Below are positions 1 to 10,400 of a DNA stretch of 64,000 nt, piece after piece. The DNA is from JAIQFL01 sp035501495. GTDB taxonomy: Bacteria > Acidobacteriota > Terriglobia > Bryobacterales > Bryobacteraceae. The stretch covers positions 37,574 to 101,573 of the forward strand of contig DATJWB010000227.1 of the NCBI GenBank assembly GCA_035501495.1, given 5' to 3'. Position 1 is the stretch's first letter, and each line of letters opens with the position of its first letter. Made by a program: the position numbers and the translations under genes. Below the pieces are notes generated by a model. The model searched no databases. It was not told where the DNA came from and saw only the letters and a program-made list of their open reading frames with translations.

Positions 1-1203
1 TGTCACACAACTTGCGCAGTTCGGCTCCGGCCAGTACTTCAACAGGTTCATCGCCACCGGGTCGAAACGGTTCTGGGGGATGACGTTGTTGGGAAATGGC
101 TGGCGGAAACAGTTCGGCTGTGCCGGCGGACATGCCGCATTCGGGCCCGCAGTCATGGGATCGTAGATCGTGATCGGCTGGCCCACTCCCCCGCTGGCGC
201 CGTTGGTCATTCCCGTGAAGATGCCCTGCCGCATGGCATCGGTGGGAACACTGCCGGTATCGGTGACGGCGCTCGGCGTTCTGACGCTCTGTTCGCTCAC
301 AAAGAAGAAGGTCCGATTCTTGCCGTTGTACAGCCGCGGAATGTAAACCGGACCGCCGAATGTGCCGCCAAACTGGTTGTAGCGCACAATTCCACGCGGC
401 AGACCGTTCCGGTTGTTGCCCCAGCTATTGGCGTTCAGCACGTTGTTCCGGAAGAACTCGAAGAGCGTCAGGTGCGGCTGATTCGTGCCTCCGCGCGTGG
501 CCATGTTAATCGTGCCTCCACCGGTCCGCCCGTATTCCGGCGCCAGCGAATTGGTCACTACCGAGATCTCCTGTACACTGTCCTCGTTCGGGATATAGCC
601 GATCTGCAGATGGCTCACGTTGTTTTCCGGGACAATCACCGAGGTACCGTCAATCGTGACGTCGTTATAGTCGTTGCGCCCGCCGCTGATCCAGGGGCTA
701 TTCGATCCTCCGCTCGGCACCACGCCCGGCACCAACGTCACCAGCGACATCGGGCTGCGGTTTCCGCCCAGCGGCAGGTCCAGGATGGCCTTGTTGCTGA
801 CCGTCGTGGCGACCGTGGAAGATTCGGTAGACAATTGCGCCGCGGCTGCCTCCACCTGCACGGTGGTGGTCACATCTCCCACCCGCAGTGGAATCTCGAG
901 CGAGACCGTCTGCTCCACGTCCAGCAGAATGCCATTTTGGCGGTACCTCTGGAAGCCTACCTTCTCGACCGAAACCTGGTAGCTGCCAGGTTGCAGGTAT
1001 CGTTGGTAGAAACGCCCCTCGCCATTGGTCTCCAACGAGAAGCGAACGTTGGTCGCCTGGTTCTCTACCATGACCTTAGCCCCCGGCACGGCGCCCCCCG
1101 AGGCGTCCGTTACCCGCCCGTCAATTGTGCCGGTGGCGTTCTGGGCCAGAGCCCAACCGGAAATCATGAGTGCGGCTGCAACAATCTTCCAAAACCGATA
1201 CAT
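1..1203 (-). CDS. TonB-dependent receptor, Oar-like (N-terminal part; runs off the window)
   Basis: At least 401 codons are open and the gene continues past the left edge. The start ATG (1203-1201) opens a signal peptide (MYRFWKIVAAALMISGWALA) ending before AQNATG. A carboxypeptidase-regulatory-like domain follows (about residues 25-110, with GTIDGRVTD and GSYQVSVEKVGF). The plug domain comes next, with the phrases DYNDVTIDG, APEYGRTGGGTINMATRGG and FEFFRNNVLNANSW, which are typical of the large Oar-type TonB-dependent receptors of Acidobacteria. The family sits in the outer membrane; substrates are mostly unknown and are thought to include glycans or peptides. The beta-barrel half lies outside the window. 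It is transcribed divergently from the membrane-bound regulator that starts at 1386, so the 182-bp gap probably holds both promoters. Family is clear, substrate unknown. Confidence 0.9.
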   Translation of the reverse strand, partial: MYRFWKIVAAALMISGWALAQNATGTIDGRVTDASGGAVPGAKVMVENQATNVRFSLETNGEGRFYQRYLQPGSYQVSVEKVGFQRYRQNGILLDVEQTVSLEIPLRVGDVTTTVQVEAAAAQLSTESSTVATTVSNKAILDLPLGGNRSPMSLVTLVPGVVPSGGSNSPWISGGRNDYNDVTIDGTSVIVPENNVSHLQIGYIPNEDSVQEISVVTNSLAPEYGRTGGGTINMATRGGTNQPHLTLFEFFRNNVLNANSWGNNRNGLPRGIVRYNQFGGTFGGPVYIPRLYNGKNRTFFFVSEQSVRTPSAVTDTGSVPTDAMRQGIFTGMTNGASGGVGQPITIYDPMTAGPNAACPPAQPNCFRQPFPNNVIPQNRFDPVAMNLLKYWPEPNCASCVT

Positions 1204-1385
1204 GGGTTTTCGTCTCCTTTGGCTGCACCTGTGAGTGCCCGCAGTTCCCCTGATCAGGGACGAGCGTATGCCCGAGGGCAGCCCTTGTTCAACGGGTTAC
1301 ACGGTGTTTCACGGTGCTCGAGCGTAACCAACCTTGCTTTCGGGCCTGGGAAGTTGCAGAATCATGGAAGCCAAGAGGGGATTTC

Positions 1386-2693
1386 ATGGCGAGAGCGGCG
1401 GCAGGCGGTCGTGAAACTGCGGGGGTCCAGGAGCGGAGTTTACCCACTCCCGAGGAAGTTCGCCGCCAACTGCATGCCATCCTGAACAGCCCAGCCTTCC
1501 ATGGAAGTAAACGCTGCCAGCAATTCCTGGAATATGTGTGCGAAAAATCCCTTGCCGGTGAGTTGGGCGCGCTCAAGGAACGCACGATCGCCATTGAAGT
1601 CTTCGGCCGCCAGCCGCAATCCGGCTTGGGAGAAGACACCATCGTGCGGGTGGGTGCCCGCGAGGTTCGAAAACGGCTGGCCCAGTTTTACGTTACGCCC
1701 GAGGGTGTCGCATCCGAGATTCGGATCGACCTGCATCCGGGGGCCTACGCCCCTGAATTCCGATACTGCCCACCTTCTTCGGAGGAGGTCGCGGCGCCCC
1801 CACCCGCAATACCACCTCCGCCCTCTGTCGAAGATCGTCCTACGGCCCGCCGGTGGCGTTGGCGCTGGACTGTGGCGGCCGGATTGGCCTTGGTAGCAAG
1901 CCTCAGCACGTTAACGTTGGTCAAATGGTCCAACCAGAATCCCAATAACGAGGCCTTCCAACGCTTCTGGGATCCCGTTTTCCGCGCCCCCGAGCCAATG
2001 CTCCTGGCCGTGGCGCATCCCATTGTCTATCACGCCTCCTGGCGGGCCCACAAGTTGAGCGAGGCCAACCAGCCTCCCCCCGACACCGAAGAGCAACGCG
2101 CCATACACGTTCCGCCCAAGGATCTGGATGGTTCCGACCTGATCCCCGTCTTCAACCAGTACGTGGGCTTCGGCGACATGGTGGCGGCCAATGAGGTTTC
2201 CACCATGCTCACCCGCCGGTCGAAGGCATCCCGGCTGCGCCTCGCCAGTGGCGTAGTCTTCGAAGACCTGAGGAAAACGCCCACGCTGCTAATCGGCGCC
2301 GTCACCAATCGCTGGACAATGGAATTGCAGCAGTCCTGGCGCTTTCGCTTCAAGCACACCTCCGAGATGAAAACCGTAATCGTCGACACGCAGGGAGACG
2401 GCCGGCAGTGGTCGATACCAGCCAAGGAGGACGGTTCGGCGCCGGAGGACTATATCCTGGTCTGCCGCATCCGCAATTCCTTCACTGGCGGCACCCTCAT
2501 GGTCGCCGCCGGACTGAAGCAGTTCGGCACCGAAGCTGCCGGGCGGTTGCTGGCCGACCCGGAGCAGTTGGGCGTGATTCTCCGGAAGCTTCCCGCGAAA
2601 TGGGAAACCGAAAATCTGCAGTTGGTCCTTCATGCCACCGTCATCGGCAACACCCCAGCCCAGCCGGATGTCGTAGCCTCGCACCTTTGGTAG
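1386..2693 (+). CDS. Membrane-anchored one-component regulator with acidobacterial winged-helix-like N-terminus
   Basis: The product is 435 residues. Residues 20-126 (VRRQLHAIL, ALKERTIAIEVFGR, EDTIVRVGAREVRKRL, LHPGAYAPEF) match the N-terminal domain that precedes TPR or sensor domains in many acidobacterial regulators and is thought to bind DNA like OmpR/CadC proteins. A Pro-rich linker and one membrane helix (about 161-180) lead to a roughly 255-residue domain, probably periplasmic, that I do not recognise. ATG 1386 is preferred over an in-frame ATG at 1314 because an AAGAGGGG ribosome site lies just upstream of 1386. It diverges from the TonB-dependent receptor at 1203, so it may regulate that receptor in response to a periplasmic ligand. 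The domain call is from memory of the family; the regulatory target is inference. Confidence 0.7.
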   Translation: MARAAAGGRETAGVQERSLPTPEEVRRQLHAILNSPAFHGSKRCQQFLEYVCEKSLAGELGALKERTIAIEVFGRQPQSGLGEDTIVRVGAREVRKRLAQFYVTPEGVASEIRIDLHPGAYAPEFRYCPPSSEEVAAPPPAIPPPPSVEDRPTARRWRWRWTVAAGLALVASLSTLTLVKWSNQNPNNEAFQRFWDPVFRAPEPMLLAVAHPIVYHASWRAHKLSEANQPPPDTEEQRAIHVPPKDLDGSDLIPVFNQYVGFGDMVAANEVSTMLTRRSKASRLRLASGVVFEDLRKTPTLLIGAVTNRWTMELQQSWRFRFKHTSEMKTVIVDTQGDGRQWSIPAKEDGSAPEDYILVCRIRNSFTGGTLMVAAGLKQFGTEAAGRLLADPEQLGVILRKLPAKWETENLQLVLHATVIGNTPAQPDVVASHLW

Positions 2694-2715
2694 GCCGAGG
2701 TCTGGTAGGCCGAGG
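2688..2715 (+). repeat. Short tandem duplication across a stop codon
   Basis: The 13-bp string TGGTAGGCCGAGG occurs at 2688-2700 and again at 2703-2715, separated by TC. The first copy contains the TAG stop of the preceding regulator gene. It looks like a replication-slippage duplication. No function is apparent. Confidence 0.7.
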
Positions 2716-2874
2716 CGCTCCCGTGCAATTCACCGTGATAGCTTCGCGAAGCGCCACAACCAGGGCCTCCGGGAGATTCTCTGATACCATGCGTATTGGA
2801 TAGAAAGATCTGAAATAGCTTTTACCGGGCTGTCTTGTGCCGGCAGCCGACTTTCAACACCCCCGGGAGGATTC

Positions 2875-4104
2875 ATGGAAGCGCAATGGACGCCGATGCG
2901 GTGGCCGAACGCTTGGAAAGATCCGGGCGCGCTCAGTCTTCTCCAGGGCACCGCCATCGATTACCTGCTGATCGGAAAGGATCAGGACCTGGCTCCGGTG
3001 CGAGACCGAGCCCGGCAGATGGGAATCCACGTCGCTGATCCCGAAGCCCTTCCTTCGGGAATCTCGATCATTAAAGGCGAGTGGCCGGGTGTGAAGATGT
3101 CGCGCGGGGGAGGCGCCGAATTGACCGCCGGCCCCACCGGCGTGCCTTGGGTAGATTCCAACGGATGGGCGATTCGTCTGGCGGCAGCGCTGGATCCGGG
3201 TGCGGCCGTCTGGGTGGACGCTCCACCTCCCGATAATGCCCGCCCCTCCGCGGCCTCCTACCTGGTCGCGATGGCCGATAGCGCGGCCTACGGCGGCAGA
3301 TGGATTCTCTCGCTCGACAATCAACTGTCGCCGGCAATCGCCGCCCAACGCCCCGAGGCCCTCGCAGCCTGGAAAAAGATGGCCGCTGCCGCCGCCTTCT
3401 TCTCTGCTCATCAGAGCTGGTCAGGATACGCGCCGCGAGCCCTGGTGGGAGTGGTCTCCGATTTCTCGGGCCCGAACGAATTCTTCAGCCGCGAGTTGCT
3501 GAACCTGCTCGGAAGAGCGGGATTGCACTACATTGCCTTACCGAAAACGCGGCTCGCTCCTGATGCCTTCGGCGGCCTCCGCGCGCTGATTTACCCCGAC
3601 TCGGATGCGCCCTCCGCGAATCTCCGCAATCACGTGACCTCTTTCGTCCAGGCCGGCGGGTTATTGGTCGCCGCGCCGCGCTGGGGTGACGTGCCCGGCA
3701 CACCGTCGAAATCCGGCGAAGATCCCCGTTATGCCATCCGCACCTTGGGCAGGGGACGCATCGCCCTGGCCAAGGCCGATCCCGACGACCCGTATCTTTG
3801 GACCAACGATGCGGCGCTCCTGGTGAGCCATCGGTATGACCTGGTGCGCTTCTGGAACGGAGGGGCTACCGGGTCCTTTTATACGATGGCGCCCGAAAAA
3901 CACGCTGTCGTACACCTCCTGTTCTATGCCAATCGCGGACCGGATTCGGCGAGTGTGCGGATCGCCGGCCGGTATCGTACCGTCACGGCATCGACGGTCG
4001 AACACCCCCAACTGCCGAAGGTAGAAGCGGAATTCCAATCCGAGGCGGTCGAAGTTCATTTACCCCAGGTGCCGCAATACGTCGCCCTGGAACTGGAAAC
4101 GTAG
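2875..4104 (+). CDS. Conserved hypothetical protein, glycosidase-accessory-like
   Basis: The product is 409 residues with no signal peptide visible from ATG 2875. The start is supported by a GGGAGG site 6-10 bases upstream. The middle (about residues 190-260: VGVVSDFSGPNEFFSRELLNLL, then RALIYPDS, then FVQAGGLLVAAPRWGD) resembles the class-I-amidotransferase-like fold seen in the trimerisation domain of family-42 beta-galactosidases and in related putative glycosidases. No catalytic residues can be named. The C-terminus (about 330-409) is beta-rich, as in the accessory domain that follows such a fold. The DUF362 gene follows after 22 bp, so the two may be co-transcribed. I do not recognise a specific function; the fold similarity is a weak impression from sequence texture. 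Confidence 0.55.
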   Translation: MEAQWTPMRWPNAWKDPGALSLLQGTAIDYLLIGKDQDLAPVRDRARQMGIHVADPEALPSGISIIKGEWPGVKMSRGGGAELTAGPTGVPWVDSNGWAIRLAAALDPGAAVWVDAPPPDNARPSAASYLVAMADSAAYGGRWILSLDNQLSPAIAAQRPEALAAWKKMAAAAAFFSAHQSWSGYAPRALVGVVSDFSGPNEFFSRELLNLLGRAGLHYIALPKTRLAPDAFGGLRALIYPDSDAPSANLRNHVTSFVQAGGLLVAAPRWGDVPGTPSKSGEDPRYAIRTLGRGRIALAKADPDDPYLWTNDAALLVSHRYDLVRFWNGGATGSFYTMAPEKHAVVHLLFYANRGPDSASVRIAGRYRTVTASTVEHPQLPKVEAEFQSEAVEVHLPQVPQYVALELET

Positions 4105-4126
4105 CGCCATAGTTCGGAAACATCTT

Positions 4127-5317
4127 ATGAACTGCAACCGCCGACAATTCCTGATGCACACCGGAGCAGCCGTGGCTGCCTGTCTCCCCAAGTCCGCGAC
4201 CGCCGCAGCCCCCGCCGCTCCCGTCTCCGTCGCCCGCTGCCAAACCTACAACCCGTCCGAACTCCTGTCCGTCATGCAGAAAATGTTCGATCAGTTGGGC
4301 GGACTCGAACGGTTGGTCCGCAACAAGACCGTCGCCATCAAGATCAACCTCACCGGCGCCCCGACCTACCGCGTCGGGTATTTGCCGCTCGAAGACACGC
4401 ATTACACCCATCCGCACGTTATCGCGGCCGCCGCGAACCTCATGGGAAGGGCCGGCGCCCGCCGCATCCGCGTGCTGGAGAGCCCCTGGTCCACCGCCGC
4501 GCCCATCGAGGAGTACATCCTGCAGGCCAATTGGGAGCCGCGCGACATTCTGAACGCCGCGCCCCGCGTGGAGTTCGAAAACACCAACTGGCTGGGCAAT
4601 GGCAAAAAGTACTCGCGCATGATCGTTCCGCACGGCGGCCTGATGTTCCCGGCGTTCGACCTCAACCACTCCTACGAAGAGTGCGATGTCTTTGTGAGCA
4701 TCGCCAAAATGAAAGAGCACGCCACCGCGGGCATCACGCTGTCCATGAAGAACTGCTTTGGCCTTACGCCTTGCACGATTTATGGAACCGGCGCAGGAGT
4801 GGACGAGCCGTCGCTGGTTCCCAAGGGTGGGCGCAATTTGATCCATGCTGGAGACCGGCAGCCATCCAAGAGCGCGCCACCCGAGAAAGACCCTACGACT
4901 CCGCGCGAGGACACCTGGCGCGTGCCCCGCACCGTCGTCGATCTGGTGTCCGCCCGCCCCATCCATCTCGCCATCGTGGAAGGCATCAAGACGATGACCG
5001 GCGGCGAAGGTCCGTGGATCCCCGAGGAATTGACAGGCGTCGCCCCGGGAGTGATGGTGGCCGGCACCAATCCCGTCACTACCGACGCGGTCGCGATGGC
5101 GGTGATGGGCTTCGACCCCATGGCCGATCGCGGCACTCCGCCCTTCGAGTCGTGCGACAGCACGCTGGGCCTGGCCGAAGGTGTGGGACTCGGCACGCGC
5201 GATCTCAACCGCATCGAGGTGATCGGCACGCCAATCGCTCAGGCGAGGTTCGATTTTGCCTCTATCCGCAAGCGGCGGCGCAACTCCCCGCCACCCCCCA
5301 TGGGAATCCGGGGATAG
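4127..5317 (+). CDS. DUF362 domain protein with Tat-type leader
   Basis: The product is 396 residues. The N-terminus carries a twin-arginine motif (NRRQFLMHTGAAVAACL), so it is probably exported folded. The body contains the DUF362 hallmarks: VAIKINLTG near residue 70, THPHVIAAAANLM, DVFVSIAKMKEHATAGITLSMKNCFG near 190-215, and the late VMVAGTNPVTTDAVAMAVMGFD. DUF362 proteins are often fused to ferredoxin domains. None is present here, and the biochemical role of this stand-alone exported form is unknown. It lies 22 bp behind the hypothetical gene ending at 4104 and is convergent with the response regulator ending at 5334. Family assignment is strong, function unknown. Confidence 0.8.
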   Translation: MNCNRRQFLMHTGAAVAACLPKSATAAAPAAPVSVARCQTYNPSELLSVMQKMFDQLGGLERLVRNKTVAIKINLTGAPTYRVGYLPLEDTHYTHPHVIAAAANLMGRAGARRIRVLESPWSTAAPIEEYILQANWEPRDILNAAPRVEFENTNWLGNGKKYSRMIVPHGGLMFPAFDLNHSYEECDVFVSIAKMKEHATAGITLSMKNCFGLTPCTIYGTGAGVDEPSLVPKGGRNLIHAGDRQPSKSAPPEKDPTTPREDTWRVPRTVVDLVSARPIHLAIVEGIKTMTGGEGPWIPEELTGVAPGVMVAGTNPVTTDAVAMAVMGFDPMADRGTPPFESCDSTLGLAEGVGLGTRDLNRIEVIGTPIAQARFDFASIRKRRRNSPPPPMGIRG

Positions 5318-5333
5318 TTTCAAACGCAGACGC

Positions 5334-5978
5334 TCAGGACCGCCGGGCGGATTCCAGCGATCGCTCGATGGCGATCCGAACGAGCTGACCCCGTGTTCGC
5401 ACCCCCATCTTGTCAAACAGGTGTTGCAGAGTGGCTTTCACGGAACTTTGTGAAACGCCAAGATGGTACGCCATCTCCTTGTTGCTAAGACCCTCACAAA
5501 CGCACCGCAGGACCTTCTGCTCGCGCGGCGAAAGCTGCGTGGAACCAGGCGTTTCGATACGCGGGTTGCGTGTGCCCTGTGCGGCGATTTTTGGGTCCAT
5601 CCAGAAACCTCCGTTTGCAACGGTTCGGATGGCCTCAATGAGCGACCCGGGTGGGCTGTGCTTGAGAAATATACCCGAGATGCCCAGTTTCCGCGCAACC
5701 GAAATATCCACGGGGCTCATGCCCGCCGTCACCATCAGGACCTTGCCCTCGTAACCCGCCCTCGTTGCAGACGCGAGAAAACGCGTTCCCGTATCATCTT
5801 CCAGATCGAAATCGAGCAGTATCACGTCCACCACGGAGCGGGACAGAACTTCCAGGGCTTCCGGCGGTGTGCCACACTCAGCGACCGTTTCAACATCGGG
5901 CTCCGACGTGAGCAAGCGCCGCAAACCCTCTCGAAACAAAATGTGGTCGTCAACCAGTAAGAGTCGAATGCGCTTCAT
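5334..5978 (-). CDS. NarL/FixJ-type response regulator
   Basis: The product is 214 residues. The receiver domain (1-120) has the acidic pair D10/D11 (LLLVDDH), the phosphoacceptor D56 (VILLDFDL), T85 in LMVTAG and K107 in FLKHSPPG. After a linker, a LuxR-type helix-turn-helix occupies about 148-206 (LSPREQKVLRCVCEGLSNKE, then LGVSQSSVKATLQHLFDKMGV). It should bind DNA when phosphorylated. Its start lies inside the 3' end of the histidine kinase gene (29-bp overlap), which indicates co-translation and a cognate pair. Targets are not evident; the TonB-dependent receptor diverging from the kinase gene is a reasonable candidate. Confidence 0.93.
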   Translation of the reverse strand: MKRIRLLLVDDHILFREGLRRLLTSEPDVETVAECGTPPEALEVLSRSVVDVILLDFDLEDDTGTRFLASATRAGYEGKVLMVTAGMSPVDISVARKLGISGIFLKHSPPGSLIEAIRTVANGGFWMDPKIAAQGTRNPRIETPGSTQLSPREQKVLRCVCEGLSNKEMAYHLGVSQSSVKATLQHLFDKMGVRTRGQLVRIAIERSLESARRS

Positions 5979-7365
5979 CTTCGGTTGGGGAAGGACCGGG
6001 CTCCGCGAATTCCGTCACGGTTGCCAGATCCAACACAAAAGAACATCCTGTGTGCTGCGGATCGTGACGCAGATCGCCTCGAAATGAACGCATGAACGCC
6101 CGCGACAAATATAGTCCGAGCCCGGTCGCGTCCGCGCCCTTTTGCAGAGGCTGAAAGATCTTCTGACCGGGAGGAATGCCTGGCCCGCTGTCCGTAAAAC
6201 GGATCGAGACTCCGTCGCGCGCAGGTGCGGCGGAGACCTCGATCACTTTTTGGGCGACCGCGTCGAGCGCCCGCTGACTGTTCTTGGTCAGGTTGAGCAG
6301 AACCTGCATCAGGCTGTGCCGGTCCGCCTTGACCGGCGGCAAGTTGTCGGGAACGTCCCAATGCAACTGGATCTCCGACTCTTCGCAGATCGGCTCCAGA
6401 ACGATTCGCAGATCGGTAAGCACTTCGTTCAGATCGACGCTACCCGCCTCGAAAGCGCCAACACTCTGCTTGAGTTCGAGCGAAGCGATCTTGCTCAGTG
6501 TCTCAACCAGGGACCCCAGAGCTTCGAAATCCTGGTCGCCTTGGAGCGACCCTTTGCGCGCAAGGTTTTCATGCATCATTCCAATCGCGCCGCACACGTT
6601 TCTGACTTCATGGGAAACCGCGGCGACCATGATTCGGGAGCCCGCCAGAAGCTGCTGCAGGCTGGTCTCCTCGCGCTCGCGTAAGTGTTCGGAAGTGTCC
6701 ACCAGCAAGGCCGAAAGCCGCGGGCCGGCCGGCGTGTTGTAGGTTGAGAAAAATGTGTCCGCCAGGAAAACCTCGCCGCTCTCCTTTTGGCCGCGAGTTT
6801 GCATTTCGGTGCGAAAGATCTTCGCGGTCTCGTCGATCGAGGGTATCGATCCCAGGGCGGGAATGAAGCGTGCAATTTTCCTGCCGCACAGCAATCCTTC
6901 TGGGACGCCCAACAGCCGATGCGCCGCAGGGTTTCCGAGGAGAATCTCGCCTTCCGCGGTCATTGTGAGAACGGCTGCCGGGCTGCTCTCGATCAGAAAC
7001 TTGAGTTGCTCCTCGGCCGTGCGCTGCGCAGCCAGGCTTTCCATTTCCCGGCGGTAGCTCTTGGTCAATGCGAAAGAGAGGAGCCCGGTAACGGCCAAGG
7101 TCAGGAAGATCAGGACATCGCGCGGAGCCTCCATGTCCATGGGGAACGGATCCAGCCGGTCCGATAGAAACGTGCAGAAGAGAGCAACCAAAAGCAATTG
7201 CCACCGGTTCAGGAGCGTTCCCAGCAACACCATCGGAAAGATATATAGAAAGCCGAGTGTGGCATTGAACTCGACGCGCCAGTCGGTCACCGCGATGATC
7301 GCGATCAAGGCCCCTGCGTACAGAAGGGCTGTCCCCCGATTCCTCTGTAAGACCCTGCGAATCAT
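5950..7365 (-). CDS. PAS-domain sensor histidine kinase
   Basis: The product is 471 residues. An N-terminal membrane block has about three to four helices between residues 13 and 105 with little periplasmic sequence. A PAS-like domain follows (about 120-228, FLIESSPAAVLTMTAEGEIL). The dimerisation/H-box has H252 (AVSHEVRN). The ATPase domain has N362 (LLNLTKNSQRAL), DSGPGI at 392-397 and TGLGLYLSR near 414. It lacks transmitter extras. The kinase autophosphorylates and should pass phosphate to D56 of the regulator encoded by the overlapping downstream gene. It diverges from the TonB-dependent receptor starting at 7488 with about 120 bp between them. The compact membrane sensor suggests that it reads a membrane or cytosolic signal rather than a large periplasmic ligand. 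Confidence 0.93.
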   Translation of the reverse strand: MIRRVLQRNRGTALLYAGALIAIIAVTDWRVEFNATLGFLYIFPMVLLGTLLNRWQLLLVALFCTFLSDRLDPFPMDMEAPRDVLIFLTLAVTGLLSFALTKSYRREMESLAAQRTAEEQLKFLIESSPAAVLTMTAEGEILLGNPAAHRLLGVPEGLLCGRKIARFIPALGSIPSIDETAKIFRTEMQTRGQKESGEVFLADTFFSTYNTPAGPRLSALLVDTSEHLREREETSLQQLLAGSRIMVAAVSHEVRNVCGAIGMMHENLARKGSLQGDQDFEALGSLVETLSKIASLELKQSVGAFEAGSVDLNEVLTDLRIVLEPICEESEIQLHWDVPDNLPPVKADRHSLMQVLLNLTKNSQRALDAVAQKVIEVSAAPARDGVSIRFTDSGPGIPPGQKIFQPLQKGADATGLGLYLSRAFMRSFRGDLRHDPQHTGCSFVLDLATVTEFAEPGPSPTEDEAHSTLTG

Positions 7366-7487
7366 CTACTTGGCCGTCCTTCCATTCTAACGCCAGTTGC
7401 TCGAAGAGAGCCGCGGAGCCCGAAAATGGCCAAAAGATATCTGGCCCGAAGCTCCGTCCGCCCTTAGCGTGGGAAGTACCCGGCCGC

Positions 7488-10400
7488 ATGGACTTCCCTC
7501 GCACTCATTTGATTCTGGCACTCGCGCTCCTTTCCGGTTCTTTAGCGATGGCTGCGGTTACCGGAAGCATCAAGGGAACCCTGAAGGACCCTTCTGGAGC
7601 CGTGATTACCCAAGCCACCGTGACCGTGACCAATCAAGCTCAGGGCATTCGGACGAAAACCACAACCAATGAGAATGGCGTCTATACGTTTCCGAGCCTG
7701 ACCGTAGGCCGCTATGATCTTCACTTCGAGGCTCCAGGGTTTCAACCCCAGGACAAGACCGGAGTCAGGATCGACATCGACAGCGCCCTCACCGAAGATG
7801 CCACTCTGGAACTCGCCCAACGGGCGGAGGAGGTCACAGTCGCGGAAAGCGCAGTTGGAGTGGAGACCACCAGTTCGCAAGTTGGCGAGGTCGTAAACGG
7901 CAGCCAGATGACGTCGGTCGCGCTCAACGGCCGCAGCTTCACGGACCTGCTGGCGCTCCAGCCCGGAATCGTTCCGGTCACCACACAATTGCCCGATTCG
8001 ATCGTCATGGCAGGCGTCACGGTGGCGATTGCGCCCTCTGGGATGTTAAATGCCGGTAACCAGTCGATCAGTGGTCAGCGCGAAGATGCCAATGGCTTCA
8101 TGGTCAACGGCGGCGACGTGAAGGAGCTGATGAACGGCGGCACCTCGATCGTACCCAATCTCGATTCGATTGCCGAGTTCCGGATTTTGACCAACAACTT
8201 CGACCCTGAGTATGGCAACTATAGCGGCGGAATCGTGAATGTGGTAACCAGGTCCGGCAGCAATCAGCTCCACGGCAGCACGTTCGAGTTTCTGCGGAAC
8301 ACCGCTCTCGATGCCCGCAATTTCTTCTCGCCCGAACGCAGCTTCTACCGCCAGAACCAATTCGGAGGCACGCTCGGCGGACCAATCAAGCAGAACAAAG
8401 TCTTCTACTTTGCCGACTATCAGGGGACCCGGCAGAGTCAGGGTATCGACACCGGATTGATTGCCGTGCCTTCGATCGCGGACCGCACCGGGAGCCTCTC
8501 GGATGTTGCGTCCCAGCTCACCGGATCGGTGAGCAGCCCGTACCTTGCGCATCTGCTTGGCCAAAAGCTCGGGTACGGTGTCAGCGCCGGGGAACCTTAT
8601 TACAGGCCTGGCTGTGTCAACCCCGCGATGTGCGTGTTTCCGAACGCCATCGTCCCGCAACGCGCATGGTCGGCGCCGGCCCAACATCTGCTACCTTATA
8701 TCCCGCTCCCGAATGCAGGCAGCACGACATTCTCAACTTCGTCGGATGGCCAGATTCTCCGGGACGACAAGGGAGGCCTTCGCGTCGATGGCAACAGCAG
8801 CCGCTGGGGACTCCTGACGGGCTACTACTTTGCCGATGACTACGAGTTGAACAACCCTTACCCCAGGGAACAAGGCGGCGCGAGCGTTCCGGGCTTCAGC
8901 GCCCTCAACCTGGGACGGTCTCAACTCATCAACTTGTCCGGTACCAAGACGTTCGGGCCGGGCATGGTGAACGAGGTGCGGCTCAGCTTCATGCGAAGCT
9001 CCAACAACGTCGGCCAGCCGGCAGGCGGCGTCGGCCCGAGCCTCGCGTCGCAAGGCTTTGAGACTGGTGCCGGCACGCCCGGCATCGTGCCGCTGGCTCC
9101 CTCCATCGAAGGTATTGAGAATGTGGTCTTCAATGCGTTTACCATCGGTACTCCGATCACCAACCTGACACAAGCCAACAACACGCTTACCGTGACGGAT
9201 AACCTTTCCAGGGTGTGGCGCTCCCACACGATCAAGGCCGGAGGTTATTTCAGCCACGAGCAGGTTAATGTAAATCCCGACGCTACGTTCAACGGGTCGT
9301 TTCTGTTTACAGGAACCGAGACCGGCTCGGATTTTGCGGATTTTCTGATCGGTGTTGCCAGCAACTTCAATCAGGCGGATTCGCAAGCGTATTACGGGCG
9401 CCACAAGTACGCCGCTGCTTTTGCGCAGGATAGCTGGCGGATCAGATCCAACCTTACCCTGAACTACGGAGTCCGCTGGGAATTGATGCAGTACTGGTCG
9501 GAGAAGTATAACCAGATACCCACATTCGTCCTCGGCGGGCAGTCCAAAGTTTATCCCACCGCACCGGCCAGCCTCGTCTACCCGACCGATCCGGGTGTCC
9601 CTCCGACACTCGTGCCTGAGCGGAGCCGCTTCTCTCCGCGACTGGGTCTGGCGTATTCGCCGGGAGCCAACGGTCTTCTTGGCAAGATCCTCGGCGGTCC
9701 CGGGAAGACCAGCATTCGCGCCGGGTATGGAGTGTTTGATTCGGTGATCCAGGGACTGACGATCGGCATAGACGAACCCCAGCCTCCCTATGGTTTGAGC
9801 TACACCAGCCCCGGCCGGCCGCTCTTCGCGACACCCTACATCACTTCGGATGGGGCGACCCATGTAAATCCATTTCCCCTCACCTTCCCGCCGCTGGATG
9901 CATCGGTAAACCATCCGAACCCCAACATCGACTTTTCGCCTTTCCTGCCGCAAGCCGGGATGACTGCGGCGCCGCCCACCAATACCTATCCCTACACCGA
10001 GAATTATTTCTTTGAAATCGAGCGAGAACTCGCAGCCGACACCGTACTCGGCGTGAGCTATGTAGGATCTCAGGCCCACCACCTCCTGGACGCCTATTCG
10101 GCCAATCCCGGCAATCCGGCTTTGTGCCTGGCGCTCCGTAATCCCAGTGCCGTTGCCGCCGGGTCACCCACATGCGGTCCCTTCGGCGAGAACTCCACCT
10201 ACACGACTGCTACAGGTCAAGTCCTTAACGGAACGAGGGGGCCACTCGGGCCGAATTTTGCAAACGACGCTTACATCGCGAGCATCGGGAATTCCGGTTA
10301 TAACGCCCTGGAGGTGAGCCTTCGTCACACGAGCCGGCGCCTGGATGCGATGATCGCGTACACCTTTAGTAAATCAATTGACCAAGCTTCGAGCCTTGCC

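Noticed and set aside
472..1485. Plus-strand frame of 337 codons over the first receptor and the intergenic gap
   Set aside because: It lies antisense to clear TonB-receptor plug motifs and crosses both divergent start regions.
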